64,000 nt of DNA from Faecalibacter rhinopitheci (GCF_015234135.1 NZ_JADGIK010000004.1:1-64000), one strand, 5' to 3'. Positions 18,785-27,086 are shown, counted from the first letter of the stretch. The notes: generated from the letters alone by a model not told the origin. Program-made: numbers and translations.

Positions 18785-19595
18785 CGTTTTTTAGCCCTTG
18801 TATTTGGTTAATTTGATCTAGTTTATATTCGTTTTTCACCTCGGAAGTAAAATTATAATAGATGTATATTAGGATGGTAAAAGTCGCCATCGTGTTGCAA
18901 TATTCTACTAAAATATTTCCTACTTCATATAACATATCTATATTAAAAATCAGACTATTTTCATTGATTAATTCTAATAATTCTATTAATATATTGAATG
19001 TGATTTTATGTAATAATGTCGATATAATTAGTAGAAAAAATAACGCAGCAATATATTTTATAACAACCTTTGAAAAATATTGGATTAATCTAGCCTTATA
19101 AGGATTCAATAAATAGATTATAATGATACTTATAAAATAGAGTATTGTGTCTAAAAATTCTATCATAATAAAATTAAAAATAGTATGATATTGAAACATT
19201 AGTAAAGAAGATTTTACTCCAATGTTAATTAAAAATAGAGCTAAACATAATAGGGTGTTTGCTAGTGTGATTTTAAAATAATTAGATGAAAATATGTGGT
19301 ATAAATTATTGATTGTAATCGACTTGTTTTTAATAAATGTTAAATATAATGTAGTGATAAAATTTACTGGAAGTATAAAGTATACGACATATATAATGTT
19401 GTTAAAAGCATATTCTCCTAAAACTTTATCGATAGTTACGTCGTTAATTTTTGTTGCATAAATAATAAAAAATCCTATAACAGTAATACTATTAAATCCT
19501 ATAAAAATTTTCCAATTATTAAAAAAAACCATGAAATAATCTTTTATAAGCTCAGAAATATTCCTAGGTTTTGTGATTAGTTTTTTATTTTCCAT
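18774..19595 (-). CDS. Six-helix membrane protein of unknown function
   Basis: A 273-residue, strongly hydrophobic protein with about six membrane segments (near residues 25-48, 68-90, 108-128, 142-168, 178-200 and 235-255). It has no motif I recognise. The equivalent position in related flavobacterial operons is also taken by a poorly conserved membrane protein. It overlaps the SpoIIM-like gene by 19 bases and DUF4129 by 11. Codon use is very AT-rich, like its neighbours. The charged C-terminal tail (YKLDQINQIQGLKNDED) is probably cytoplasmic. Confidence 0.7.
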   Translation of the reverse strand: MENKKLITKPRNISELIKDYFMVFFNNWKIFIGFNSITVIGFFIIYATKINDVTIDKVLGEYAFNNIIYVVYFILPVNFITTLYLTFIKNKSITINNLYHIFSSNYFKITLANTLLCLALFLINIGVKSSLLMFQYHTIFNFIMIEFLDTILYFISIIIIYLLNPYKARLIQYFSKVVIKYIAALFFLLIISTLLHKITFNILIELLELINENSLIFNIDMLYEVGNILVEYCNTMATFTILIYIYYNFTSEVKNEYKLDQINQIQGLKNDED

Positions 19596-20548
19596 TTATA
19601 TTTTTTTGCTTGTGAATAAGGGAAAACAATGTAATAGAATACCATAATAAATAAGGAAATTAAAATAATACCTGAGCTGATAATAATATTTACATCGTAT
19701 AATCTAGATACAAATCCCTCTAAAAATCCTGCTGTAATAAATAATGGAATTGTGCTTAATAAAATTGTTATTGCTTCTTTGGTTTTTATTTTTAATTGTT
19801 CGATTCTTTTTAAAGTTCCAGGAAACATAAAACTATTTCCTAGCATAAGACCGCAACCGCCAGCAATAATAATAACGGAAATTTCTATTGTTCCATGAAT
19901 CCAGATGCCTGACATTGCTTTTCCTAACACCCCTTCTTGGTAAAACATATAATGAAATGCACCTAACATAATTCCATTCTGCATCAATATATAACCTGTT
20001 CCAATACTAAAGAAAATTCCAAATGCAAATGCATAAAAAGCTACAAGAATATTATTTATCGTAATACCTAGAAATGATCCTAATTCATTTCCTCCCTTAT
20101 AAACTGCGGCAGGATCTCCTTTTTTTATATTTTCCAAACTCATATTAACATATTCATTTCCTAAGATTTGACGTACAAAATTGACATCGTATATAGAAGA
20201 AATAAGTCCAATTAAAATAAAGAATGAAAAAACTATAAATGAAATTAAAAGCATTTTACGGTTTGTATACACTGACTTTGGAACTTTATATAGAAAAAAG
20301 TCAATCAATTGATTTTGATCAATTTTTTTGTCTTTGTATAAGCTCTGGTGAGCAAACAATGCCAACTCATTCAAGTAAGCTTTAGTTTTACTTTGAGGAT
20401 AATAGGTTTGGGCATATGCCAAATCATTTGTAATTTCGATATAATTATTAGATAAAATATCTGGATGAATCTTTGATTTATTTTTCAAATTATTTTCTAT
20501 ATTCAACCATTTCGATTTATTTTTATCAATGAAATGAGCCTCGCGCAT
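19577..20548 (-). CDS. Stage II sporulation protein M-like membrane protein
   Basis: A 323-residue protein. The first 95 residues are cytoplasmic and helical (MREAHFIDKNKSKWLNIE), followed by the SpoIIM/YhdP-type domain of about six membrane segments, with conserved NNILVAFYAFAFGIFFSIGT, NGIMLGAFHYMF and IWIHGTIEISVIIIAGG. The organism does not sporulate; in Bacteroidota this family always heads the MoxR/DUF58 operon and is often divergent from an RDD gene, as here. A role as a permease-like scaffold in envelope assembly is an inference. First gene of the six-gene transcript. Confidence 0.88.
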   Translation of the reverse strand: MREAHFIDKNKSKWLNIENNLKNKSKIHPDILSNNYIEITNDLAYAQTYYPQSKTKAYLNELALFAHQSLYKDKKIDQNQLIDFFLYKVPKSVYTNRKMLLISFIVFSFFILIGLISSIYDVNFVRQILGNEYVNMSLENIKKGDPAAVYKGGNELGSFLGITINNILVAFYAFAFGIFFSIGTGYILMQNGIMLGAFHYMFYQEGVLGKAMSGIWIHGTIEISVIIIAGGCGLMLGNSFMFPGTLKRIEQLKIKTKEAITILLSTIPLFITAGFLEGFVSRLYDVNIIISSGIILISLFIMVFYYIVFPYSQAKKYKWKIKN

Positions 20549-20576
20549 AAAGTGTTAGTAGTTCGTTTGATTAACT

Positions 20577-20603
20577 CAAATATATGAATAAACTTCTAGT
20601 CAA
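20577..20603 (-). promoter_or_regulatory. Promoter of the SpoIIM-MoxR-DUF58 operon
   Basis: Minus strand: TTG at 20603-20601, 16-base spacer, TATATTTG at 20584-20577. It overlaps the first codons of the divergent RDD gene. Expected transcript start near 20570, 22 bases before the ATG. Confidence 0.65.
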
Positions 20604-21306
20604 TACACCACAAAACGTACAAATTGAATACAACGTTTCTGTTTTAGGATCACGAATCTTAGCATTTATAATTGATATCATCATCCGAATTACATATTTA
20701 ATAGTCGCTTATAAATTTATTTCTTATTTTAAAATTACTGATGAATGGTTAAATTTGGGAATTTATTCACTAATTACACTTCCTGTTTTATTATATGGAG
20801 TAATTTTAGAAACATTAATGAATGGGCAAACGATCGGCAAATGGATTACAAAAATTAGGGTGGTTCAGATGGACGGAGAAAAAGCTTCTTTTTACAATTA
20901 TTTTGCACGTTGGCTTATTGGGATTTTTGAAATTAATTTAACTTTTGGGGCTGTAGCTTTTATTACAATTGCAATTAATAAAAATGGACAACGTTTAGGA
21001 GATTTAGCAGCCAATACAGTTTTAATTAGCTTAAAACCACAATTAGATTTGCATCAAACTATTTTTAATGATCTTGCAGAAAATTATCTTATTAAATTTC
21101 CAGAAGTAGCCAAATTATCTGATAGAGATATTAATATCATCAACGATAATTTTCAAACTGCTCTAAAATCAAATAATTTTGAATTATTAGAGGCTTTAAC
21201 GCGTAAAATTGAAGAAATTACAGGCGTAAAAAGTGATGGAATGGGTTTTATAGATTTTATACAAAGAATAATTCAAGATCACTATCATTTTCATCGCAAT
21301 AAGTAA
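20584..21306 (+). CDS. RDD family membrane protein
   Basis: A 240-residue protein. The RDD domain occupies about residues 15-150, with the Arg and Asp positions of the family (LGSRILAFIIDIIIR, GQTIGKWITKIRVVQMDG, RLGDLAANTVLI) and three to four membrane segments. A cytoplasmic helical tail of about 85 residues follows. RDD proteins have been linked to sodium/proton exchange in some bacteria. Here the divergent pairing with SpoIIM-like and MoxR genes suggests a shared envelope function. The ATG at 20584 is the only good start, only 35 bases from the divergent gene. Confidence 0.88.
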   Translation: MNKLLVNTPQNVQIEYNVSVLGSRILAFIIDIIIRITYLIVAYKFISYFKITDEWLNLGIYSLITLPVLLYGVILETLMNGQTIGKWITKIRVVQMDGEKASFYNYFARWLIGIFEINLTFGAVAFITIAINKNGQRLGDLAANTVLISLKPQLDLHQTIFNDLAENYLIKFPEVAKLSDRDINIINDNFQTALKSNNFELLEALTRKIEEITGVKSDGMGFIDFIQRIIQDHYHFHRNK

Positions 21307-21336
21307 AAGGCTACCTTTGAGAAAAAAATATAGAAA

Positions 21337-21711
21337 ATGGAATGTCCTTGTTGTTCAGGAAAAGATTATTCGGTTTGTTGTGAACCTTTTCATTTAGATG
21401 AAATAAATCCTTCAACCCCAGAATTGTTAATGCGTTCTCGCTATACTGCTTTCGCGTTAAATCTCACAGATTATTTGGTTGAAACAACGCATACCAGTAA
21501 ACGTCCTTACCATCAAAAATCTGAAATAGACCAATGGTCAAAACAAAATACCTGGCTGAAATTAGTTATTGTAAAAGCATGGGATAATTTTGTTCACTTT
21601 AAAGCTTATTACCAAGATAATTTAGGTGATTTTTATGAGCACGAAGAACTTTCTGGCTTCGAAAAAGAAGGAGGGAAGTGGTATTATGTGGATGGGAAAT
21701 TTGATTTGTAA
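21337..21711 (+). CDS. YchJ family SEC-C motif protein
   Basis: A 124-residue protein of the UPF0225/YchJ family. The N-terminal zinc-binding SEC-C motif is CPCCSGKDYSVCC (residues 3-15). An NTF2-like domain follows, with the family segment PELLMRSRYTAFAL and the C-terminal WYYVDGKFD. Function is unknown; the SEC-C motif is the SecA-type zinc site. It starts 30 bases after the RDD gene and may be read from the same promoter. Confidence 0.9.
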   Translation: MECPCCSGKDYSVCCEPFHLDEINPSTPELLMRSRYTAFALNLTDYLVETTHTSKRPYHQKSEIDQWSKQNTWLKLVIVKAWDNFVHFKAYYQDNLGDFYEHEELSGFEKEGGKWYYVDGKFDL

Positions 21712-21715
21712 AAAA

Positions 21716-21862
21716 TCATTCTGATTTAGTTTTTTCTTTTCTAAAGAAATTAGCAAGTATAAATAACACTGCTGGAGCTAAATAGAAGTAATTTTTAGTT
21801 GTTATTCCTAATATAAAAAATAAGAGTCCCAGAATTAAGTAAACATTATTCGGTTTTTTCAT
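21716..21862 (-). CDS. Small two-helix membrane protein (48 aa)
   Basis: A short open frame not usually called by size cut-offs: ATG at 21862-21860, stop TGA at 21718-21716, 48 residues. The product begins MKKPNNVYLILGLLFFILGI, continues with TTKNYFYLAPAVLFILANFF and ends in a Lys/Glu-rich tail. It has two predicted membrane segments separated by a short loop, a typical hydrophobic small-protein layout. It lies four bases from the end of the convergent ychJ-like gene and just downstream of the terminator of the MurU-like gene, so it would need its own promoter or readthrough. Function unknown. Confidence 0.6.
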   Translation of the reverse strand: MKKPNNVYLILGLLFFILGITTKNYFYLAPAVLFILANFFRKEKTKSE

Positions 21863-21896
21863 TTTAATGTTTTAAAGATTTTAGAATTAAGATACA

Positions 21897-21920
21897 AAAA
21901 AGCCGGAGCAATCCGGCTTA
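21897..21920 (-). terminator. Terminator of the AmgK-RapZ-MurU operon
   Basis: Stem AAGCCGG / CCGGCTT with loop AGCAAT and a run of six T on the minus strand, five bases after the MurU-like stop. Confidence 0.88.
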
Positions 21921-21924
21921 TATT

Positions 21925-22638
21925 TTATTTAAAAATTTCTTCTGCTTCCAACACACTAGATGGTCGACCAACATCAATTAAAATTCCGCCCGAATGGTCA
22001 AAACCTACAATTGTTTCATGAGCCATTAATTCCATATAAACTTTCATAATCGAAAATTTTCCTCTTTGTGTAATTTTATCAAATATAGTTGGATGAATTA
22101 CATGAATACCACTAAAAGCAAGTTCTTTACAATGATCTAACGTTTCAATAGCGCTTATCTCTTCATTGGTATTCAAGTTTCGCCAACCTTTCAAGGTATT
22201 TTGTTCATCGAAAAATAGTTTTCGAGATGAGGTTCTGTCAGAAACGGCCAAAGTAACTAAAGCATTTTGCGTTTGGTGTGCTTTTATCAAAGCATTTAAA
22301 TCTAAGTCCGTTAATATATCGACATTCATGACAATGAAATCTTCCGTTAAAAGCTCTCTAACTTTAAGTAATCCACCACCAGTTTCTAAAACTTGATCAG
22401 TTTCATCAGAAATTGTAATTTCAATCCCAAAATAATTATGTTCTTCTAAAAACGAAATAATTTGATCCGCAAAATGATGAACATTAATGATGATTTCCGT
22501 AATTCCATAATCTATTAAGTATTCGATATTTCGTTGTAACAAAGGTTTTCCATTGACTGGAGCTAAAGCTTTGGGATGATTTTCTGTAAAAGGTTTAAGA
22601 CGCGTACCTAATCCGGCCGCAAATAACATTGCTTTCAT
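21925..22638 (-). CDS. murU: Sugar-1-phosphate nucleotidyltransferase, MurU-like
   Basis: A 237-residue nucleotidyltransferase. The N terminus MKAMLFAAGLGTRLKPFTEN with the following PKALAPVNGKPLL is the pyrophosphorylase signature (G-x-G-T-R and the catalytic Lys). The metal-binding Asp is in NVDILTDLD. Size matches MurU (N-acetylmuramate alpha-1-phosphate uridylyltransferase), shorter than RfbA or ManC. MurU makes UDP-MurNAc directly from salvaged MurNAc-1-P and so bypasses de novo synthesis. The partner kinase gene lies two genes upstream in the same operon, which supports this reading over a generic mannose-1-phosphate guanylyltransferase. It starts four bases after the RapZ-like gene. 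Confidence 0.8.
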   Translation of the reverse strand: MKAMLFAAGLGTRLKPFTENHPKALAPVNGKPLLQRNIEYLIDYGITEIIINVHHFADQIISFLEEHNYFGIEITISDETDQVLETGGGLLKVRELLTEDFIVMNVDILTDLDLNALIKAHQTQNALVTLAVSDRTSSRKLFFDEQNTLKGWRNLNTNEEISAIETLDHCKELAFSGIHVIHPTIFDKITQRGKFSIMKVYMELMAHETIVGFDHSGGILIDVGRPSSVLEAEEIFK

Positions 22639-22641
22639 TAA

Positions 22642-23067
22642 TTAGTATCCTTCGTTGATCCAGTTTTTAGCTTCTTGAATTACATGTTGAATAGTAACTT
22701 GAGCTTCAGGAAATTTTTCTTCAATATGTTTTGCAGTAGCATCAGCAGAATAAACTGAACGATGTTGACCTCCTGTGCATCCAAAATTAATTTCTAAATT
22801 CTCAAATCCACGGTTCAAATAATCTTCAATTGAGATATCAATGATTTGGTAAACGCCATTCAAAAAATCCAACATTTTCGTTTCGGTTTCCAAATAATGT
22901 TTTACAGCCTCATCTCGACCTGTTTGTGTTTTGTATTCTTGTATACGACCTGGATTTAGTACACCACGACAATCGAATGCAAATCCACCTCCATTTCCTG
23001 TTGGATCAGCTGGGATTCCTCCATTTTTATAAGAAAAACTACGTACGTTAATGTTTAATTTCGCCAT
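22642..23067 (-). CDS. Stand-alone RapZ C-terminal domain protein
   Basis: A 141-residue protein matching only the C-terminal half of RapZ. It has the conserved DCRGVLNPGR (32-41), KHYLETETKMLDFL and the sugar-phosphate-binding loop GCTGGQHRSV (96-105). The N-terminal P-loop kinase-like domain of the 284-residue E. coli protein is absent. In E. coli the C-terminal domain binds glucosamine-6-phosphate and the small RNA GlmZ, thereby setting GlmS levels. The GlmZ system is not known in Bacteroidota, so binding of an amino-sugar ligand is the likelier retained function. It is sandwiched between AmgK-like (20-base overlap) and MurU-like (three-base gap) genes. Confidence 0.88.
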   Translation of the reverse strand: MAKLNINVRSFSYKNGGIPADPTGNGGGFAFDCRGVLNPGRIQEYKTQTGRDEAVKHYLETETKMLDFLNGVYQIIDISIEDYLNRGFENLEINFGCTGGQHRSVYSADATAKHIEEKFPEAQVTIQHVIQEAKNWINEGY

Positions 23068-24076
23068 TTATTTTTTGGTTTATACGTTCTAATGTTTCCG
23101 GTTGGATAAGAACTTTAATAATATGTTTTAATTCTGGATAATTCTGTAAAATAGGATAATCAATAATTGCTTTTAGATTAGCTAGACCAAATGAAATACT
23201 TTCCGTAAAATGCGATTTCTTTTCAATCAAACCACGTAAACCATATGCGCCTAATACTTGTAATAATCGAGCAACAACACAATATTCATAAGATACACGA
23301 GAATCAATTGTAATCGCATTGGTATCTAATTTTTTAATCTTTTCTTCGTAATGATTATAAAGTTCTTTTTTAAAATCAAGCGGCAAATTTGCTTTTGCTT
23401 GCCAAATTAAGGAAACTAAATCATAAAAAATAGGACCGTATAATCCGCCTTGATAATCGATAAAATACGGTTTTTCATCTTTAATCATAATATTGCGCGA
23501 TTGAAAGTCTCTAAATACGAATCCTTTTGGTGATAATTTATCAAATTGAGAAGCAAACAAGTCAAAATCTTTGATTAATTTTCCTTGTTTATAGTCTATT
23601 CCTATTGTATTTAAGAAATAAAATTTAAATTGGAATAAATCTCTTAATACTAATGTTTTGTCCAATTTTGGGTAAGAAAAAGCGTCTTTAAATTCAATGA
23701 TTTTTCCTCCTTTTACTTGTGCTTCAGCCAATTGCTCCACAATTTTAAAAAAATATGGTTTTGCATTTTCTAAATCTTCTTGGATAAGATTCATTAGAGT
23801 CTGATCTCCCAAATCCGTTTGTGTATAAAGTGTTTTATCATCATTGATATGATAAACAGTAGGTACATTAGGAATAATCGTTTGCAATTGCTTGGTATAA
23901 CTGAAAAAAGTTTTATTCTCGTCTACATTACTACTTTCAGAGAGAATATAAGATTGATTTTGATCCCAAAAACGGTAATATTTACGAGAAGATCCTCCAC
24001 CAGCTAATAAAGTAACTGTATTTAATGCTTCTTGGGAATAATACATTTTTAAAAAATCGATAATCTTTGAATCCAT
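23048..24076 (-). CDS. amgK: Amino-sugar kinase of the AmgK / aminoglycoside phosphotransferase family
   Basis: About 342 residues from the ATG of MDSKIIDFLKMYYSQ. An ATG six codons upstream is possible. APH-type kinase fold: N-lobe GGGSSRKYYRF, catalytic loop FRDFQSRNIMI (Asp about 190, Asn about 195) and metal-binding FIDYQGGLYGP. This FRD..S.N / DYQ..L.GP pattern is that of AmgK, which phosphorylates the anomeric carbon of N-acetylmuramic acid and N-acetylglucosamine. With the MurU-like gene it forms a cell-wall recycling route to UDP-MurNAc that avoids de novo (fosfomycin-sensitive) synthesis. First gene of the operon. Confidence 0.8.
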   Translation of the reverse strand: MDSKIIDFLKMYYSQEALNTVTLLAGGGSSRKYYRFWDQNQSYILSESSNVDENKTFFSYTKQLQTIIPNVPTVYHINDDKTLYTQTDLGDQTLMNLIQEDLENAKPYFFKIVEQLAEAQVKGGKIIEFKDAFSYPKLDKTLVLRDLFQFKFYFLNTIGIDYKQGKLIKDFDLFASQFDKLSPKGFVFRDFQSRNIMIKDEKPYFIDYQGGLYGPIFYDLVSLIWQAKANLPLDFKKELYNHYEEKIKKLDTNAITIDSRVSYEYCVVARLLQVLGAYGLRGLIEKKSHFTESISFGLANLKAIIDYPILQNYPELKHIIKVLIQPETLERINQKINGEIKH

Positions 24077-24179
24077 TTGTACAATTTTCTGCAATTTACA
24101 TCGAATCTTTCATTTCATAAAATGGATTACTTGTAACCTTTCTCATTTTATAACGTCTATTTAATAAAACCTGCTATTT

Positions 24180-24430
24180 GTGAAAATATACTTTTACTTT
24201 TTATTGTAATAACTTTACAAGCTTGTATTACTGTAAAAATTATTTCCAATGATTTAAATAATGTAAAACATTAAGGCGTAAAAATGAAAATGTAAGTGCT
24301 ACAGGAACTTTTTTTGATGGTGGAATTCGTGATAAAAATTGGTGGAATGAGAATAAAATTGAACTAAAGCATCTCTTATATCTGCCGATGGCATAAGTTA
24401 TACAAAATAGAATGTCAATAAAAATAACTT
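24180..24430 (+). pseudogene. Remnant of a small lipoprotein gene
   Basis: No intact frame exists, but pieces in successive frames look coding. From GTG at 24180 the frame reads MKIYFYFLL. After one frame change ITLQACITVKIISNDLNN follows, which gives a lipobox LQAC. From about 24283 another frame reads KNENVSATGTFFDGGIRDKN then WWNENKIE, and a last change gives SLISADGISYTK before a stop. Together this looks like an exported lipoprotein of roughly 80-85 residues disabled by at least three frameshifts or stops. The 400-base gap between the amgK start and the next terminator contains nothing else recognisable. Confidence 0.35.
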
Positions 24431-24438
24431 AAAAATAA

Positions 24439-24468
24439 AAAAGGTCAACTCTGCAAAGTTGACCTTTT
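24439..24468. terminator. Terminator of the acyl-CoA dehydrogenase gene
   Basis: Perfect stem AAAAGGTCAACT / AGTTGACCTTTT with a six-base loop, symmetrical and so able to work in both directions, 26 bases after the dehydrogenase stop. Confidence 0.88.
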
Positions 24469-24494
24469 AAGTATTTCAAACACCACATTTGAAT

Positions 24495-25853
24495 TTAGAC
24501 AAAAGCACTAAAACCTGTAATTGATCGTCCAACGATCAAGGAATTAATCTCTTTTGTTCCTTCATATGAATAAATTGCCTCTGAATCGGCAACGAATCTT
24601 GCTACATCGTGTTCTAAAAGAATTCCATTTCCGCCCATTACTTCTCTTGCTCTCGAAACAATATCTCGGGTGCGCATAGTACAAAATACTTTAGCCAAAG
24701 AAGCATGTTCGTCTTTTAGAATTCCCTCATCTTGCATTTGTGATAATCGAAAGACCATAGTTTGCATTGCTGTAAGGTTAGAAAGCATTTCAACTAAATG
24801 TCCTTGAATCATTTGAAATGAAGCAATGGGTTTTCCGAATTGTTTTCTTTTTCGTGTATAGTCTAATGCGCTTTCATAGGCACCTCTAGCACAACCCGTA
24901 GCCATCCATGCAACACCAGCGCGCGTCATTCTTAATACATTGCCTGTATCTTTGAAAGAGTTTGCGTTTTGCAATCTATTATCTTCGGTCACAATGCAAT
25001 TTGTCAAAGTGATTAATCCATTCTGAACTATACGTAAAGCCATTTTTCCTTTAATTTTCTCAACTGAAAATCCTGGATTGTCTTTTTCTACAATAAATCC
25101 TTTAACTTGATTATCGTCAACATCTCTTGCCCAAATGATAATAAGGTCGGCAAAGGTAGCATTTCCTATCCATTTTTTCTGCCCATTTAATATCCAACCT
25201 TCATCAGTTTTTTTGCAAGTAGTGGTTAATCCGCCAGCTGCGCCTGAGCCCACTTCAGGTTCAGTTAAGGCAAATGCTCCAATTTTTTCTAAATTTTGCA
25301 TCTGTGGTAACCATTTTTGTTTTTGTTCTTCTGATCCGCACATATAAATTGAACCCATTGATAAACCCGATTGTACACCAAAAAAAGTGGCAATTGACGC
25401 ATCAACGCGTGCCATTTCCATGGCCACTACACCTTCCATAAGAAAAGGTAAATTGGGACAGCCATAGCCTTCGTATGTAAGTCCACAAATATTAAGTTCT
25501 CTAAGTTTTGGTATAATTTCATAGGGAAATTCGTCTCGCAACCAATAATCGTTCACTATAGGTTTGATTTCGGTTTCCATAAAATGGCGTACTTTTAATT
25601 GTAATTCGCGCTGTTCAGGAGAAAGTGTATGGAAAACATCGTAAAAATCGCCGTCAATTTCAGGTAATTCGCGATGCTTAGGTTTTTGATTAAACATTTT
25701 TAGCATCATATTCAATTGACTTTCGTCCATTGAATTGAGATTTTTTACGACTTGTATTAAATCAATTTTTTTAGATAATTCAACAAGTTTTTTAACATCG
25801 AGTTGTTGAAGTAATGCAGAAATTCCTTCTGTATTAAAAAATGCTCCTGACAT
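24495..25853 (-). CDS. Acyl-CoA dehydrogenase (glutaryl-CoA dehydrogenase / ACOX4-like)
   Basis: About 452 residues from the ATG of MSGAFFNTEG. A frame extending 11 codons further lacks support. FAD-binding and substrate motifs: FALTEPEVGSGA, WILNGQKKWIGNATFAD, RKQFGKPIASFQMIQGHL, and the catalytic base Glu in YSYEGTKEINSLIVGR. The last layout and N-terminal extension resemble glutaryl-CoA dehydrogenase and plant short-chain acyl-CoA oxidase 4. It probably oxidises a short or branched acyl-CoA; the substrate is not fixed. It begins 65 bases after the threonine dehydrogenase gene on the same strand. Confidence 0.88.
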   Translation of the reverse strand: MSGAFFNTEGISALLQQLDVKKLVELSKKIDLIQVVKNLNSMDESQLNMMLKMFNQKPKHRELPEIDGDFYDVFHTLSPEQRELQLKVRHFMETEIKPIVNDYWLRDEFPYEIIPKLRELNICGLTYEGYGCPNLPFLMEGVVAMEMARVDASIATFFGVQSGLSMGSIYMCGSEEQKQKWLPQMQNLEKIGAFALTEPEVGSGAAGGLTTTCKKTDEGWILNGQKKWIGNATFADLIIIWARDVDDNQVKGFIVEKDNPGFSVEKIKGKMALRIVQNGLITLTNCIVTEDNRLQNANSFKDTGNVLRMTRAGVAWMATGCARGAYESALDYTRKRKQFGKPIASFQMIQGHLVEMLSNLTAMQTMVFRLSQMQDEGILKDEHASLAKVFCTMRTRDIVSRAREVMGGNGILLEHDVARFVADSEAIYSYEGTKEINSLIVGRSITGFSAFV

Positions 25854-25918
25854 AAGTTTTTGGTTTGGTTTCCAAAACTTTATCAAAGAGCATTCCTAAA
25901 TATTGTGTTGTGGAAAAA

Positions 25919-26875
25919 TTAAGCCTTCGCTAATTTCACTTTTAAGTTTTCTAACATTGTTTCTGTCATTTTTTCTATAGAGAATTTTGGAGCGTAACCC
26001 CAATCAGCTTTAGCTACAGAATCGTCGATAGAAGATGGCCATGAATCTGCAATTGCTTGACGAAAATCTGGTTCGTAATCAATTTCAAATTCTGGGATAT
26101 GTTTTTTAATTTCTTCCGCTAGATGTTCTGGTGCAAAACTTAAACCACCTAAATTGTATGATTTAAACTCGATTAATTTTTCAGCATCAGTAGTCATTAA
26201 TTGTACTATCGCATCAATTGCATCATCCATATATAACATAGGTAAATATGTTCCTTCTTTTAGAAATGATGTGTATTTACCTTCTTCTATTGCTTTATAA
26301 TAGATATCTACAGCATAATCTGTAGTTCCACCACCGGCTGGTGTTTTCCAAGAAATTAAACCTGGGAAACGAACTGAACGTACATCAACCCCATGATTTT
26401 CTTGATACCACTTGCACCAATATTCTCCTGCTAACTTAGATATTCCGTATACAGTAGATGGAGTTTGAACTGTATTCTGAGGTGTATTATCCTTTGGCGT
26501 ATCTGGTCCAAATACACCTATTGATGAAGGCCAGAAAATTTTATCAATAACCTTATCTTTAGCAAGTTCTAAGAAAGTTAATAGAGTATCCATGTTTAAT
26601 TTCCATCCAAACATTGGATTTTTTTCTGCTGTACCAGAAAGTAAAGCAGCTAAGTGGTATACAGTTTTAATGTTGTGTTTTGCAATTACTTCTTTTATAC
26701 GATCAGTATCTAAAACATCAATTACTTCATAAATTCCATCGTAGTTCACCTCTTTAGGATCACGAATATCTGAAATAATTACGTTTTCTTTTCCGTAGAT
26801 AGTTTTTAATTTTTCGGCAAGTTCAGATCCAATTTGACCTAATGCACCAGTAATTAAAATGGTTTCGGTTTCCAT
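25919..26875 (-). CDS. L-threonine 3-dehydrogenase, short-chain (epimerase-like) type
   Basis: A 318-residue NAD-binding protein of the extended SDR family. The Rossmann motif is ILITGALGQIGSELAEKL, the catalytic pair is in YGISKLAGEYW (Tyr, Lys), and the region TPAGGGTTDYAVDIYYKAIE is typical of the short-chain threonine dehydrogenase of Flavobacterium and animals, not of zinc-dependent Tdh. It oxidises threonine to 2-amino-3-oxobutyrate, the substrate of Kbl encoded about 16 kb away. Pathway: threonine to glycine plus acetyl-CoA. Confidence 0.88.
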   Translation of the reverse strand: METETILITGALGQIGSELAEKLKTIYGKENVIISDIRDPKEVNYDGIYEVIDVLDTDRIKEVIAKHNIKTVYHLAALLSGTAEKNPMFGWKLNMDTLLTFLELAKDKVIDKIFWPSSIGVFGPDTPKDNTPQNTVQTPSTVYGISKLAGEYWCKWYQENHGVDVRSVRFPGLISWKTPAGGGTTDYAVDIYYKAIEEGKYTSFLKEGTYLPMLYMDDAIDAIVQLMTTDAEKLIEFKSYNLGGLSFAPEHLAEEIKKHIPEFEIDYEPDFRQAIADSWPSSIDDSVAKADWGYAPKFSIEKMTETMLENLKVKLAKA

Positions 26876-26902
26876 TCAAAAAATATTAATTTGTTTGCCT
26901 CC

Positions 26903-26928
26903 CAAAGATAGTGAAAATATAAAATGAA
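26903..26928 (-). promoter_or_regulatory. Probable promoter of the threonine dehydrogenase gene
   Basis: Minus strand TATCTTTG at 26910-26903 matches TAnnTTTG. The upstream element is only TTC with a short 15-base spacer, so support is moderate. Confidence 0.45.
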
Positions 26929-27086
26929 GTAATTTTATTTCATATTTTAAATGAATATTTAAAACTTTAAACCCTCTGTTTGTCTTAAATTAATAAATTA
27001 CAGCTGTTTTATTAATTAATCAATAAATTCTCATTTATTTCTTTTAAAAAATGGGTTATAAATGAAGGCTAATTCAATTATCTCGT

